Assembly (NCBI GenBank): GCA_016712885.1
Contig: JADJQF010000006.1
Coordinates: forward strand, 186,001 to 250,000
DNA from: Candidatus Flexicrinis proximus
Lineage (GTDB): Bacteria; Chloroflexota; Anaerolineae; Aggregatilineales; Phototrophicaceae
Length of the DNA stretch: 64,000 nt
Reading direction: 5' to 3'
Part shown: positions 8,921 to 16,948 of the stretch, piece after piece
Layout of the letters: the number at the start of each line of letters is the position of its first letter
Numbering within the stretch: the first letter of the stretch is position 1
Made by a program: the position numbers and the translations under genes
The notes under the pieces: generated by a model
The model's database searches: none
What the model saw: only the letters and a program-made list of their open reading frames with translations
Told to the model about the DNA's origin: nothing

Positions 8921-10257
8921 CGCCGGAGCCGCTGGATCGCAACGATCGCGACCGCGGTCGCGGCGGACAGTGCCGAGGGGACGCTGCCGAACAGCATGGC
9001 TTCGCTGCCGCGCACGCTCAAGGGAATCGGCACAAAAACCAGCAGGAAGACGACCAGCGTGAAGATAGCGATCGCCCGCCGGCGCGGATCGAGCGGCGTG
9101 ATGTTGTCGAGCGGGACGGCATGGGTTCGCCCGAAGAAGATCAGCAGAATCAGCATAAACATCAACCCGCCATCGGTCAGCAGCGTGAGCGCAACCAGTC
9201 CCGCGATGGCCGGGAAATAGAGCACTTTGGCCCGTTCACCGATCAGTGAATAAAGCACATGTCCGCCGTCGAGCTGGCCGATGGGCAGCAGGTTCAGGCC
9301 GGTCACGAATAATCCGGTCCAGCCCGCCCAGGCGAGCTGGTTGACGAGCACATCAATCTGCGCGCCGGGAAGCCACTCGCCGAAGACGAGGCGTTTGGCG
9401 ACAGCGTAGAGCAGCGAGTTGCCTTCCACCAACCCGGGTCCAATCGGCGTAGTAGGAGAGGTGGCAAGGCCGTAGAGCAGGATCGGGATGGCGAAGATCA
9501 TGCCAGCCAGAGGGCCAGCCGCGCCGACTTCGAGCAGGACTTTGCGGTTTCGCATTGGCTGGCGCAGTTGGATAAACGCGCCGAATGTCCCGAACGCGCC
9601 GAAAGGAAACGGCAGAAAGTAAGGCAGGGTGACCGCGATCTGCCGGCGGCGTGCCGCAAAATAATGGCCAAATTCATGCGCGCCGAGGATGAGCAGGATC
9701 GCACCCGCGTAGGGAATACCGCGCCACAACTCTGCCAAAGGATTGTTGTTGAAGCTGGCGCTCAGGACGAGACCCGCCAGCGGCATTTCAAAGCCGATCT
9801 CATTGATCCGCATGATTGCGCCGACGTAGAGCACGCTGAACAAGGTGGCGATGAAAAGCGCCGCGTTCCAATACCAGTTGCGCGGGGCCGGCTCGGATCG
9901 CCCCTGAATGACATAGATGTGCTGGATGTCCTGGACTTCACGGAAAACCGTCGTCAGATTGAGCGGCATGAACTGCGCGTCGATCTGATCGTAAGCCGTT
10001 TCGGAATCGATCAGCAGCTTGCCTTCGAAGCGCATCAGCAGTTTAGGCTCGCGGATCATGAGCATGATGCTGCCGCCGCTGGCTTCTTCTGGTGTAAGTT
10101 CGCCTGGTTTCCGCTCGGCGCTGATGGCCATGACCTGCATTACCGCGACGCGCACGGCTTCAAGCCGCTCATCGCGCGGGGCTGCAGCAAGGGATGTCTC
10201 GTCTACCGACGGGCGCGGGCGCCGGTCGCTGACGGTCGAAGCTGGTTCATTCAGCAT
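8917..10257 (-). CDS. Site-2-protease-family membrane metallopeptidase (M50)
   Basis: The 446-residue protein has a cytosolic N-terminal domain of about 150 residues followed by a polytopic membrane domain. HEFGHYFAARR gives the zinc-binding HExxH within a membrane helix, and LPIGQLDGGH gives the third zinc ligand. Site-2 proteases cut substrates inside the membrane, commonly to release regulators. ATG 10257 is preferred over TTG 10260, with GGAG about 8 nt upstream. It follows the lipoprotein gene by 12 nt, so the two probably form an operon. Its stop overlaps that of the convergent gene in a CTAG. Confidence 0.88.
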   Translation of the reverse strand: MLNEPASTVSDRRPRPSVDETSLAAAPRDERLEAVRVAVMQVMAISAERKPGELTPEEASGGSIMLMIREPKLLMRFEGKLLIDSETAYDQIDAQFMPLNLTTVFREVQDIQHIYVIQGRSEPAPRNWYWNAALFIATLFSVLYVGAIMRINEIGFEMPLAGLVLSASFNNNPLAELWRGIPYAGAILLILGAHEFGHYFAARRRQIAVTLPYFLPFPFGAFGTFGAFIQLRQPMRNRKVLLEVGAAGPLAGMIFAIPILLYGLATSPTTPIGPGLVEGNSLLYAVAKRLVFGEWLPGAQIDVLVNQLAWAGWTGLFVTGLNLLPIGQLDGGHVLYSLIGERAKVLYFPAIAGLVALTLLTDGGLMFMLILLIFFGRTHAVPLDNITPLDPRRRAIAIFTLVVFLLVFVPIPLSVRGSEAMLFGSVPSALSAATAVAIVAIQRLRR

Positions 10258-10269
10258 CAAGCTACTCCG

Positions 10270-11304
10270 TTAGGGTCCGTCGGAAGGGGTCAGAATCTGC
10301 CACTGGCTGCCTGACGGGAGCAATTGGATGACCGTACCCTCGCTGGACGTGATATAGAGATCGTTGCGCCCGGCGTTGGCTGTGTCACGGGTAGGCGCTT
10401 CCTGGAAAAACCCTTCGAAACTCAGTTCCGGCGCGGTGCCGTTGCCGAGGCGATTGCGTACATTGTCGAGGCCGCGCCACAGGAAACCTAGACGACCGAC
10501 AGGCTGCACGAATGTGGTGCCAGCCAGCGCGCGGTCAAAATTCTCGTCGCGCTCCGGGTCGACGCCGGGGCGATAGACATCCTGATAGCTTGCCCATGCT
10601 GGCGTGCGCCCGTCATTATAGAGGACATAGATCCGGCCTTCCGATGCGACGTAGATCATCCTTCCGCGCTCAAAGGCCTGTTCGACAATGGCGGTCGGGT
10701 CGGCGTCACTGATCGGGCAGCTGTCCGGCACCGGCGAGAAGAACCAGGCGATAGGACAGGCCAGCGGGATGACCAGCCGTTGCGAGACTTCGCCGGCGCC
10801 TTCACCGATAATCAGCTCATATTCGACCTGCACCCGCTCGCGTGCGCTGAGGGTGATGGTCTGCCGCCCGAAGGGCTCGACATTGTAGACCAGCGTGCGC
10901 TGCCCGGCGGCATCGAGGCGGTAAATGACGGCCTGAGGGACATTGCGCGACGACCAGAAGAGATCGAAACTCCCACCCGGATTGGCAGTAGCCGGGGAGG
11001 CGCGGAAGAACTCGATGTAGGGGGCGTTAGGGTTGGCGGGACGGGTGGCCTGGAATTGCGCGGTGGTATCCGGCGTGCGGGTCGGCCCAAGCAGTGAGGT
11101 TGGGGTCGGGCCGCCGGTGATGGCCGGGGTCGGCGTTTCGGCCTGGGTTGGAGAGGCATCCGGTGTGACGGAGGCAGTACTCTCGATGGTTGGAGAGGCT
11201 GTAGGCCGCTCAGTGGGTATGACGGGGACTGCCCCCGGCTCGCAAGCGGACAGGGCCAGCGCAGCAGCACAGAGAAGGATGCACACGGGTTTGGCAAACG
11301 TCAC
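10270..11304 (-). CDS. Lipoprotein with Thr/Pro-rich linker
   Basis: The 344-residue protein starts at a GTG with GGAG 8 nt upstream. The signal peptide ends in a lipobox (ALSAC), so it should be lipid-anchored at the outer face of the membrane. Residues about 25-90 are a flexible linker rich in Thr, Pro, Ala and Ser. The C-terminal part is globular, with TANPGGSFDLFW suggesting an immunoglobulin-like segment and several Cys residues. It is the first gene of a two-gene operon with the site-2 protease. The function is unknown; a protease substrate or partner role is only a guess. Confidence 0.72.
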   Translation of the reverse strand: MTFAKPVCILLCAAALALSACEPGAVPVIPTERPTASPTIESTASVTPDASPTQAETPTPAITGGPTPTSLLGPTRTPDTTAQFQATRPANPNAPYIEFFRASPATANPGGSFDLFWSSRNVPQAVIYRLDAAGQRTLVYNVEPFGRQTITLSARERVQVEYELIIGEGAGEVSQRLVIPLACPIAWFFSPVPDSCPISDADPTAIVEQAFERGRMIYVASEGRIYVLYNDGRTPAWASYQDVYRPGVDPERDENFDRALAGTTFVQPVGRLGFLWRGLDNVRNRLGNGTAPELSFEGFFQEAPTRDTANAGRNDLYITSSEGTVIQLLPSGSQWQILTPSDGP

Positions 11305-11379
11305 GCGAGACTCCGCTCATCGCTAGGAATTCTCGAAAATTCTAACACGCCGCGACGCTGCGGTCACACCCGGAAAAAC

Positions 11380-11408
11380 AACAGCCCCGCTTTAAGGGCG
11401 GGGCTGTT
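11380..11408 (-). terminator. Intrinsic terminator after the Flp pilin gene
   Basis: The perfect 11-bp inverted repeat AACAGCCCCGC / GCGGGGCTGTT has a 7-nt loop. On the reverse strand it is followed by GTTTTT, and on the forward strand by ATCTTTT, so it may stop transcription from both sides. It lies 22 nt beyond the pilin stop codon. Confidence 0.85.
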
Positions 11409-11430
11409 ATCTTTTGGAGCTGGGTGCAGA

Positions 11431-11589
11431 CTAGGTGGCGGTGCCGAGCGAGTTGTTGATGCTCTCGAACACATTGGCTACCAAGGGCCCAAGGACCGCC
11501 AGAACGACGATCACGACGACTGCGACCAAGACGAGGATGAGCGCGTACTCAACCAGGCCCTGGCCTTCTTCACGAGGATTGTACATCAT
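11431..11589 (-). CDS. Flp/Fap-type pilin subunit
   Basis: The 52-residue prepilin has the short leader MMYNPREEG, the cleavage-site signature EGQGLVEYALIL and a single long hydrophobic helix. This is the pattern of Flp pilins (type IVb, Tad systems), which form thin adhesive pili at the cell surface. AGGAG lies 8 nt before the ATG at 11589; the frame extends further upstream but without pilin-like sequence. No tad/cpa assembly genes lie in the window, so the secretion machinery must be elsewhere. It has its own promoter and terminator and is probably monocistronic, as suits an abundant structural protein. Confidence 0.93.
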   Translation of the reverse strand: MMYNPREEGQGLVEYALILVLVAVVVIVVLAVLGPLVANVFESINNSLGTAT

Positions 11590-11619
11590 GATGATTTCTC
11601 CTAGAGGGATAAACCCACT

Positions 11620-11633
11620 TGACCATATGGTCA
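11620..11633. promoter_or_regulatory. Perfect 14-bp palindrome in the pilin leader
   Basis: TGACCATATGGTCA is fully self-complementary. It lies between the predicted transcription start and the ribosome binding site of the pilin gene, where a dimeric repressor could act. This role is inferred from position only. Confidence 0.45.
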
Positions 11634-11654
11634 TCGCTATATGCGATTGCACTA

Positions 11655-11683
11655 AATCTAGCATGAGATGGAAACACTGTCAA
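11655..11683 (-). promoter_or_regulatory. Sigma-70-type promoter of the pilin gene
   Basis: On the reverse strand TTGACA (11683-11678) is followed after exactly 17 nt by TAGATT (11660-11655), five of six bases of the -10 consensus. It points at the pilin gene with a leader of about 60 nt. Confidence 0.75.
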
Positions 11684-11748
11684 TTAAGGTAATTTGACAA
11701 TGTTGTAGATGAATTGTAAAGGTTTCTCAACTCTTGGTCTGCCGCCGC

Positions 11749-12186
11749 TCATTCTATGGGTGGAATCGACTCAAGATGAGACGCAAGACGCCCCACTGCT
11801 TCACGCACATCGCCGGATTCCAGCGCATCAAACAATTTTGACACCAGGAAGCGGTCGTTCAGATTGGTGCTGTAAACCGCGCCCAACGCGTTTAGAGCCG
11901 GGTCCGTCAAAAGATGCGGAAACTCCTCGGCCGCATGGAAGGTCACAGAGGCCAGGATGGTGTCCATATTGGTGCGACGGCCTTCGGCGGTCAGCGTTCG
12001 CTGGCGGCGCGCCTGTACATCCAGCCCATTGGCGTCTGCAATCGCCAATACGTTGGCAGACAGCACCAAAGTCTGCTTCACCCACTGCTCCAGCGCGGTT
12101 TTTGGTGAGGCGAGGGGCTTTTCGCCGCGCAGAGTCATGCGTAGAGCGGTCATGAACGCGCGCAGCAGACGGTTGGGCGCGGTCAC
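11749..12186 (-). CDS. Unknown soluble protein, last gene of the HTH operon
   Basis: The 145-residue, mainly helical protein starts at a GTG whose GTGA overlaps the stop codon of the preceding gene, a sign of translational coupling. There is no signal peptide, membrane segment or recognisable motif. Operon position links it to the membrane protein at 12183-12908 and the HTH regulator at 13037-13801. Confidence 0.6.
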   Translation of the reverse strand: MTAPNRLLRAFMTALRMTLRGEKPLASPKTALEQWVKQTLVLSANVLAIADANGLDVQARRQRTLTAEGRRTNMDTILASVTFHAAEEFPHLLTDPALNALGAVYSTNLNDRFLVSKLFDALESGDVREAVGRLASHLESIPPIE

Positions 12187-12908
12187 GGGGCAAATCCGGG
12201 ATTCACGGCGAACACCACGATAGCGGCGTTGCCTTCACAGTCTGCCGGAAAGGTCACCTGCGCATCATTGGACTGCGGTGTGCCATCGGCAAGTTCCAGG
12301 CGGACATACAGCAGTTCGGCCACCAGGCTGGTCGAGGTCTGAACCTCCCAGCCAGTCCGTTCTCCATAGAAGGAGTTGGTCCCGACGCGTACCGTGGTAT
12401 CGATCGTGTCGCTGATAACGTGAACGCGCAGGCCGGCAGCCATTTCCGCGCTCAACTCCTGACCCGCGAGGTCGAAAACCTGCCCACCGACTCCCTGCCA
12501 GTCGCAGCCGAGCGAATTGGCGAAATTGGCGCGGAATTCCGGAGCATCCAGCACCCTATAGGGAAAGGGTATCGGGGTCTCGGTTGGGGTGGGGGTTGAT
12601 GACGGCGTATGGGTAACGGTCGGCGTATCCGTCGCGCGCGCTGTCGATGTGAGCGTGGCGGTCGCCGATGGCGTCGCGGTCGGGGGTGCAGGCGTGAAGG
12701 TCGGCGGAAGTGTGCGCGTCGGCGTAAAGGTTGCGGTCCCGGTGGCTGTGGGCGTCACACTGGGCAAGTCCGGCGCGAAGGTGGGCAGCTGCGCGACGGC
12801 TGTATCGACGGGGGCGGGAAACGCCAAAAGCGCAACGACGCCGGTAATGACCGCCAGCGTAAGTACAAAGAACAGGACGCTGAAGGCATTATAAAGCCCG
12901 TTGCGCAT
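12183..12908 (-). CDS. Membrane-anchored protein with long Thr/Pro linker
   Basis: This is a 241-residue protein. It opens with RNGLYNAFSVLFF, forming one membrane anchor (about residues 9-32), then a Thr/Pro/Ala-rich spacer to about residue 115, then an extracytoplasmic domain of about 125 residues with two Cys. The N terminus resembles the neighbouring 35-residue peptide at 12912-13019 (shared GLYN followed by a Leu/Phe/Val helix), which suggests duplication. It starts 3 nt after that gene and overlaps the next by four bases. Confidence 0.7.
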   Translation of the reverse strand: MRNGLYNAFSVLFFVLTLAVITGVVALLAFPAPVDTAVAQLPTFAPDLPSVTPTATGTATFTPTRTLPPTFTPAPPTATPSATATLTSTARATDTPTVTHTPSSTPTPTETPIPFPYRVLDAPEFRANFANSLGCDWQGVGGQVFDLAGQELSAEMAAGLRVHVISDTIDTTVRVGTNSFYGERTGWEVQTSTSLVAELLYVRLELADGTPQSNDAQVTFPADCEGNAAIVVFAVNPGFAP

Positions 12909-12911
12909 AGC

Positions 12912-13019
12912 CTACCGTTTGACGAGCTGCATGACGACCAGCACAATCACCGCGATTGTCAGAAGGAGAAAGATGAGGGTGACGAAGTTATAAAGTCCAG
13001 CGCGTGGTGAGCGGCGCAT
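12912..13019 (-). CDS. 35-residue membrane peptide
   Basis: A short frame (MRRSPRAGLYNFV, then a strongly hydrophobic helix, ending LVKR) has ATG at 13019 and AAAGGATG 5-7 nt upstream, a good ribosome binding site. It lies between the HTH gene (17-nt gap) and the membrane-protein gene (3-nt gap), in the same direction, so a real operon member is likely. The positive N terminus suggests N-in topology, giving a single-pass peptide that could partner with its larger neighbour. The start of the helix is similar to that neighbour's. Confidence 0.65.
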   Translation of the reverse strand: MRRSPRAGLYNFVTLIFLLLTIAVIVLVVMQLVKR

Positions 13020-13036
13020 CTAGCATCCTTTCGACA

Positions 13037-13801
13037 TTAGTAGCCGGTAATATCCAACATACTGACGGCGATGCGCCGCAATACTTCACTGTTCATCTGG
13101 CTGAAATTGAGGGCGATCTCGATAAAACCGATGTTCTGCGGGTTTGCCGCAAATTCGCGGAGTTCTTCAGGGAGCGTGTTGAAGTGCTTCCATTTCTCAC
13201 GCATTGAAAGCAGATCACCGATCTGCGATGCGGTCTCAAGGAAGTAACCCATCGTCTTGTTGACGGCATTGGCCAGAACGGCCAATTCGTGCATCGGGAT
13301 CGGGGCTTCCCCAACCTCGTAATCGTGCAGTTCCTGAGCGCTGATCGCGGTCCGCGCCGCCAAATCCTCCACCGACCATTTGATTTCTTCGCGGCTTTGG
13401 CGTAGCAGCGCACCGATCATGCGCGTGCGCAGGATGACGAACTCTTCCTGGGCGCTGACAGGTTTTGCGCGCTCCGATCCCAAGGTTTTCAGCCCCCAGA
13501 AATGACTGACGGGGACATCGAAGAAATAGGCAAGCAGTTCAAGCTGCGGGAGGCTGGGCGAAGATTCGCCCCATTCCCAGCCTTCTATTTCGACGGCACC
13601 GATGTGCAGATATCCGGCTACGTCTTCGAGGCTGCGGCTGGCGTTGACGCGTGCATCCCGCAGCAGCACGCCAAGCATCCGCCCGCGCAGTGTATAGCTC
13701 TGCTCGTGGTCGTAGGGCGCATGTGCCTCGCGGGCCGGGGTGTTGGCTGCTGCGGCCTTGGATTTCTTGAATTTCGCCGCGATATCCTGAAAATCGCTCA
13801 T
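13037..13801 (-). CDS. XRE-like regulator with two helix-turn-helix domains
   Basis: This is a 254-residue protein. Two Cro/C1-type HTH domains are visible, at about residues 38-102 (GRMLGVLLRDARVNASRSLEDVA...) and about 125-190 (TRMIGALLRQSREEIKWSVEDLA...), each with the typical R-x-x-R and S-x-x-x-L pattern. The N terminus is a Lys/Ala-rich tail, and the C terminus is a helical tail of about 60 residues. It is the first gene of a four-gene operon with two membrane proteins, so it may regulate that operon or report a surface signal. The tandem HTH could act as a built-in dimer. Confidence 0.8.
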   Translation of the reverse strand: MSDFQDIAAKFKKSKAAAANTPAREAHAPYDHEQSYTLRGRMLGVLLRDARVNASRSLEDVAGYLHIGAVEIEGWEWGESSPSLPQLELLAYFFDVPVSHFWGLKTLGSERAKPVSAQEEFVILRTRMIGALLRQSREEIKWSVEDLAARTAISAQELHDYEVGEAPIPMHELAVLANAVNKTMGYFLETASQIGDLLSMREKWKHFNTLPEELREFAANPQNIGFIEIALNFSQMNSEVLRRIAVSMLDITGY

Positions 13802-13887
13802 GGCTCGGTCTCTGTTTGGGTCAATGTGAGAATTATAGGAGTTTGCATGGGTTGGGGCAAATTGGAGCCGCCATGCGGACGGCTATC

Positions 13888-15072
13888 CTAACGGTTTTCG
13901 GCGTCCATACTCCCGGTAATCATCTGCACGGCCGGCGTATCGAAAATCAGAAACTGGATTTCACCGTTTTCATGCAGGACATCAGTCACACCTCTGCTGT
14001 CGAAGGGCAGGGTTTCTCCGGCAAGCGCAAAACTCTGCCCCGCTGACATCAGACTAACCACCATGACCTCATCATACAGTTCGAGCAGCAGCGCGGTCAT
14101 GCGCCGTGCCGTGATATTGTTGGGTTCGAACAACCCGACCATGCGGGTGACTTGTACTTCTGACGGCGCAAGCGCGTAGAGGATGCTCCCGGCGCGCTGC
14201 GCTGCGGTTGCATTCAACACTTGCTGCGCGGTGGGTACCTGCCCCACGGCGAAAAACACCAGCACCATGTTTGCTGCGACGACGAGCCCTGCTGCAAGCC
14301 AAATTGTCCTGTGCTCGCTGAACCGACTGAACCTTGTGGGCGTATCGGCTGATGCGTCTTCTGCAGCGTCAACCACGGTATAAGCGGCCGCATAGCCCAG
14401 TGATCCCGCAACCGACAACAGAGCATAGATGAAGAGCACGATGCCGAGCATTTCGCAGAGTTCTTCTACCGTCGCGATAGCCAGATAGCCAAAGTTCACC
14501 CCAGCAAGATCGTACTGATTCGCGCTGATAGCTTCGATCAGCACGGCTCCGCCCACATAGGTTAGTCCAGCCAGCACGAAGAGCGCGCGTGTCCGCGGCG
14601 GCAGGTGCAGGATGAACCGGACGTACGCTATTCCTAACACGATCACCAGTGGCACAGCAACGAGCAGCCACGCGAAGGTAAGATACCCGCCAAACTCGAC
14701 CGTCTCGCCTAGATAGCTCCCCGCCAGCTCGTGAATGACCGCACCTTCGTCCATCGACAGATAAACGAATATAGTCGTGAGGCCAAGCCAGTGCAGGCTG
14801 AATTTGTCGCGCCCGGCGCGCTTCGCCAGCGTAATGCTCGCCAGAAGCACCGACGCGCCGAATAGCAGCAGGGTCGAATACCACGTCGGGATCGTGTCTT
14901 CAGCATTCACGCTGAACAGGTCGAGTGTCGATATTAGGGTTGCGTTGACCGTCGCATCAAGGACGTTTTCGGTCAGATACTCGGTGAGCAGGCTTTGAGC
15001 GGCCAGCAGCAGTGCCACAGCGCCGAGAATCAAGCCTACTCTGCGTGGACGGATTCGATATTCAAACCGCAT
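13888..15072 (-). CDS. Polytopic membrane protein, unknown
   Basis: The 394-residue protein has about seven hydrophobic segments in the first 270 residues (including VGLILGAVALLLAAQSLL and FVLAGLTYVGGAVLIEAI) and an acidic linker. One more hydrophobic segment (IWLAAGLVVAANMVLVFF) leads into an extracytoplasmic domain of about 110 residues. Acidic residues inside helices (MDEGAVIHELAG, TVEELCEMLG) are notable. I do not recognise a family. ATG 15072 is chosen over an upstream TTG at 15102 because it directly precedes the basic pre-helix residues. Confidence 0.65.
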   Translation of the reverse strand: MRFEYRIRPRRVGLILGAVALLLAAQSLLTEYLTENVLDATVNATLISTLDLFSVNAEDTIPTWYSTLLLFGASVLLASITLAKRAGRDKFSLHWLGLTTIFVYLSMDEGAVIHELAGSYLGETVEFGGYLTFAWLLVAVPLVIVLGIAYVRFILHLPPRTRALFVLAGLTYVGGAVLIEAISANQYDLAGVNFGYLAIATVEELCEMLGIVLFIYALLSVAGSLGYAAAYTVVDAAEDASADTPTRFSRFSEHRTIWLAAGLVVAANMVLVFFAVGQVPTAQQVLNATAAQRAGSILYALAPSEVQVTRMVGLFEPNNITARRMTALLLELYDEVMVVSLMSAGQSFALAGETLPFDSRGVTDVLHENGEIQFLIFDTPAVQMITGSMDAENR

Positions 15073-15165
15073 GGACGGAGGAGACTCCACGATAGGCGCC
15101 AAGAAGGTTCATTCCCGTGGCCGGCCACCTTCGCCCGCCACGGGTTGTGCTGCTGTGTGAACCGA

Positions 15166-16668
15166 TTACGACCCGCGCGACGAACGTGATGATCCCCCGG
15201 AGCACTTGAGCCGTGGGTTATTGTTGCCGATACCGGTAATCTTGCAGCCATCCGGCACGAAGATTGGCCCGCTAGGCGGCCCGACGACGATGATGTCGAT
15301 GTCGATGATCACGATTGTCACCGCGATGATGATAATCCGCCCGTCGCGGTTGAGCATATCGCCTTCGACGCGGATCGTATCGCCCACGCCGATGTTGAGG
15401 AGAATCGGGTCGTTGATATCGATTTCGATGTCGATGTCGAAGATGGTGATGATATTGATGTTAATCTCTTGAATCGGTCCCTCAATGATGATGATGACCG
15501 CATCGTCTTCGTCCTGATCTATCATCACGTAGCTCGCCGAATCCGAATCGCTGACGACCAAATCTCCGAAGGCGCCACTGACGGTTGCTGTGTTCGTGTG
15601 GTCGGTGTCCGATGCATTGAACGGGCCGATGATACATTCGAAAGACAGCCCCGGTGCGAGGCTTTCCGGGATTGCGCAGCTTGACGTATCGTAGGCGCTG
15701 TCGGTAAGCGAGAGATTGCCTAGAGGGACGTTACCGATATTGGTGACGACGAACTTGAACGAGATGGGCCGGCCTGCCCTGACGCGAACTCTGTCGCGCC
15801 ATTCGCTGTCGTTCTTGGTCACGAACTTCTCGATCCGTACGCGGGGCAGATCACCGCTGAAGTAGCTGGCGCTGTCGGTGGCGCTGATGGTCACGCCGTC
15901 ATAGACTGCCGTTGCGGTCGCGATATTGGTGTGCTGTCCCGCCGCGACGGCCAGCGGGCCGATCGTACAGGTCGTGGTGGCGCCTGTCGCAAGCGTATCC
16001 GGCAGCGTGCACCCGCTGGTATCGTACAGATTATCGCTCAAGCCAATGGTGGTCAGTTCGACGTTGCCGATATTGCTGACGTCGAAACGGAACCAGACCT
16101 GTGCTCCTTCATTCATCTGTGGGCCGGGCGCGTCGTCAGCGTCTTCCCAGGTGATTCCGTCTGACGACACGAACTTGTCGATATAAATGGAGGCGGTTTC
16201 GCACGAGGGGCCCGGCAGTGTTCCACGCTGGAACGTGTCGGCCTTTACCGCGACATCGACCATCCCTTCCGCCACACTTCCCATAAATGTGATCGAATAG
16301 GTCCGTGACTCGGACGTCTTGAGCGGCAGGTTCCACTTGAGCCCATCCACGCCGGTGGTCGGATCAACCCCGAACGATACGGCTTGTGCAGGGTTGGTGC
16401 TCGCGATGAGTAAGGGTGGAGTGCATGATGGTAGTCCGAGGTCAAAATGGCTGAGGTCTGGCCGCTGGTCAACGCCTGTGACGATGTAGGAATAAGTTGT
16501 CAGGTTTGACGCACTGTCATAGATCTTGCCCCCATAACTCACGTTGAAGCTCAACAGCTTTATTGTGCCGGGAGTATCCTGCGCACCCACTACAGGCTGC
16601 AGGGCAAACAGCGAAACCATCAACATAAGGACAAGGAATGATAATCTGGGACGGGCAGATAAATGCAT
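15166..16668 (-). CDS. Secreted protein with DUF11-like repeats and an Ile/Asp-rich tail
   Basis: The 500-residue protein begins with a signal peptide (to about residue 29, ending VVGAQ). Two repeats (about residues 190-280 and 300-390) share VSNIGNVEL/VTNIGNVPL, LSDNLYDTSGC/LTDSAYDTSSC and HTN-ATA blocks, the pattern of DUF11/COG1361-type beta-sandwich repeats in surface proteins. Residues about 400-475 are a long run of alternating Ile and Asp/Asn residues, containing GDTIRVEGDM and DGRIIIIAV, reminiscent of DUF5666-like beta-barrels. It ends in a Cys/Ser/Arg-rich tail. TAGGAGG lies just before the ATG. The function is probably adhesive or structural. Confidence 0.72.
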   Translation of the reverse strand: MHLSARPRLSFLVLMLMVSLFALQPVVGAQDTPGTIKLLSFNVSYGGKIYDSASNLTTYSYIVTGVDQRPDLSHFDLGLPSCTPPLLIASTNPAQAVSFGVDPTTGVDGLKWNLPLKTSESRTYSITFMGSVAEGMVDVAVKADTFQRGTLPGPSCETASIYIDKFVSSDGITWEDADDAPGPQMNEGAQVWFRFDVSNIGNVELTTIGLSDNLYDTSGCTLPDTLATGATTTCTIGPLAVAAGQHTNIATATAVYDGVTISATDSASYFSGDLPRVRIEKFVTKNDSEWRDRVRVRAGRPISFKFVVTNIGNVPLGNLSLTDSAYDTSSCAIPESLAPGLSFECIIGPFNASDTDHTNTATVSGAFGDLVVSDSDSASYVMIDQDEDDAVIIIIEGPIQEININIITIFDIDIEIDINDPILLNIGVGDTIRVEGDMLNRDGRIIIIAVTIVIIDIDIIVVGPPSGPIFVPDGCKITGIGNNNPRLKCSGGSSRSSRGS

Positions 16669-16948
16669 AAGGCCTCCTAGACGCGTGTCATATCGGCATT
16701 CAACTCACTATAACGTGGAAACCGCCGCGGGGTTATGAACGTTGCAAGCGGGTACTTTTGTCCCCATTGACGTGGGCGTGTGGTGTTTGTCAATCGGGGT
16801 AAGTGCTTCAGGAATCGGTCGGACCTCAACTCCGTCCGGTTTCACACCTCGGGCTAATCTTGCGCCTGGTTCCCGGCAGGAACGAATTTTGTTCCCCCAT
16901 ATCCATCATTTCGCGGTATATTCTGCGTAGCAATCGGGAGCGGTATGT
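16669..16948. other. Divergent intergenic region
   Basis: This 280-bp gap separates divergent genes and should hold both promoters. An imperfect inverted repeat is present at 16759-16799 (CCCCATTGAC paired with GTCAATCGGGG, one bulge, loop about 17 nt). A TATATT at 16917-16922 is a weak -10 candidate for the NTPase gene. No gene was found. Confidence 0.45.
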
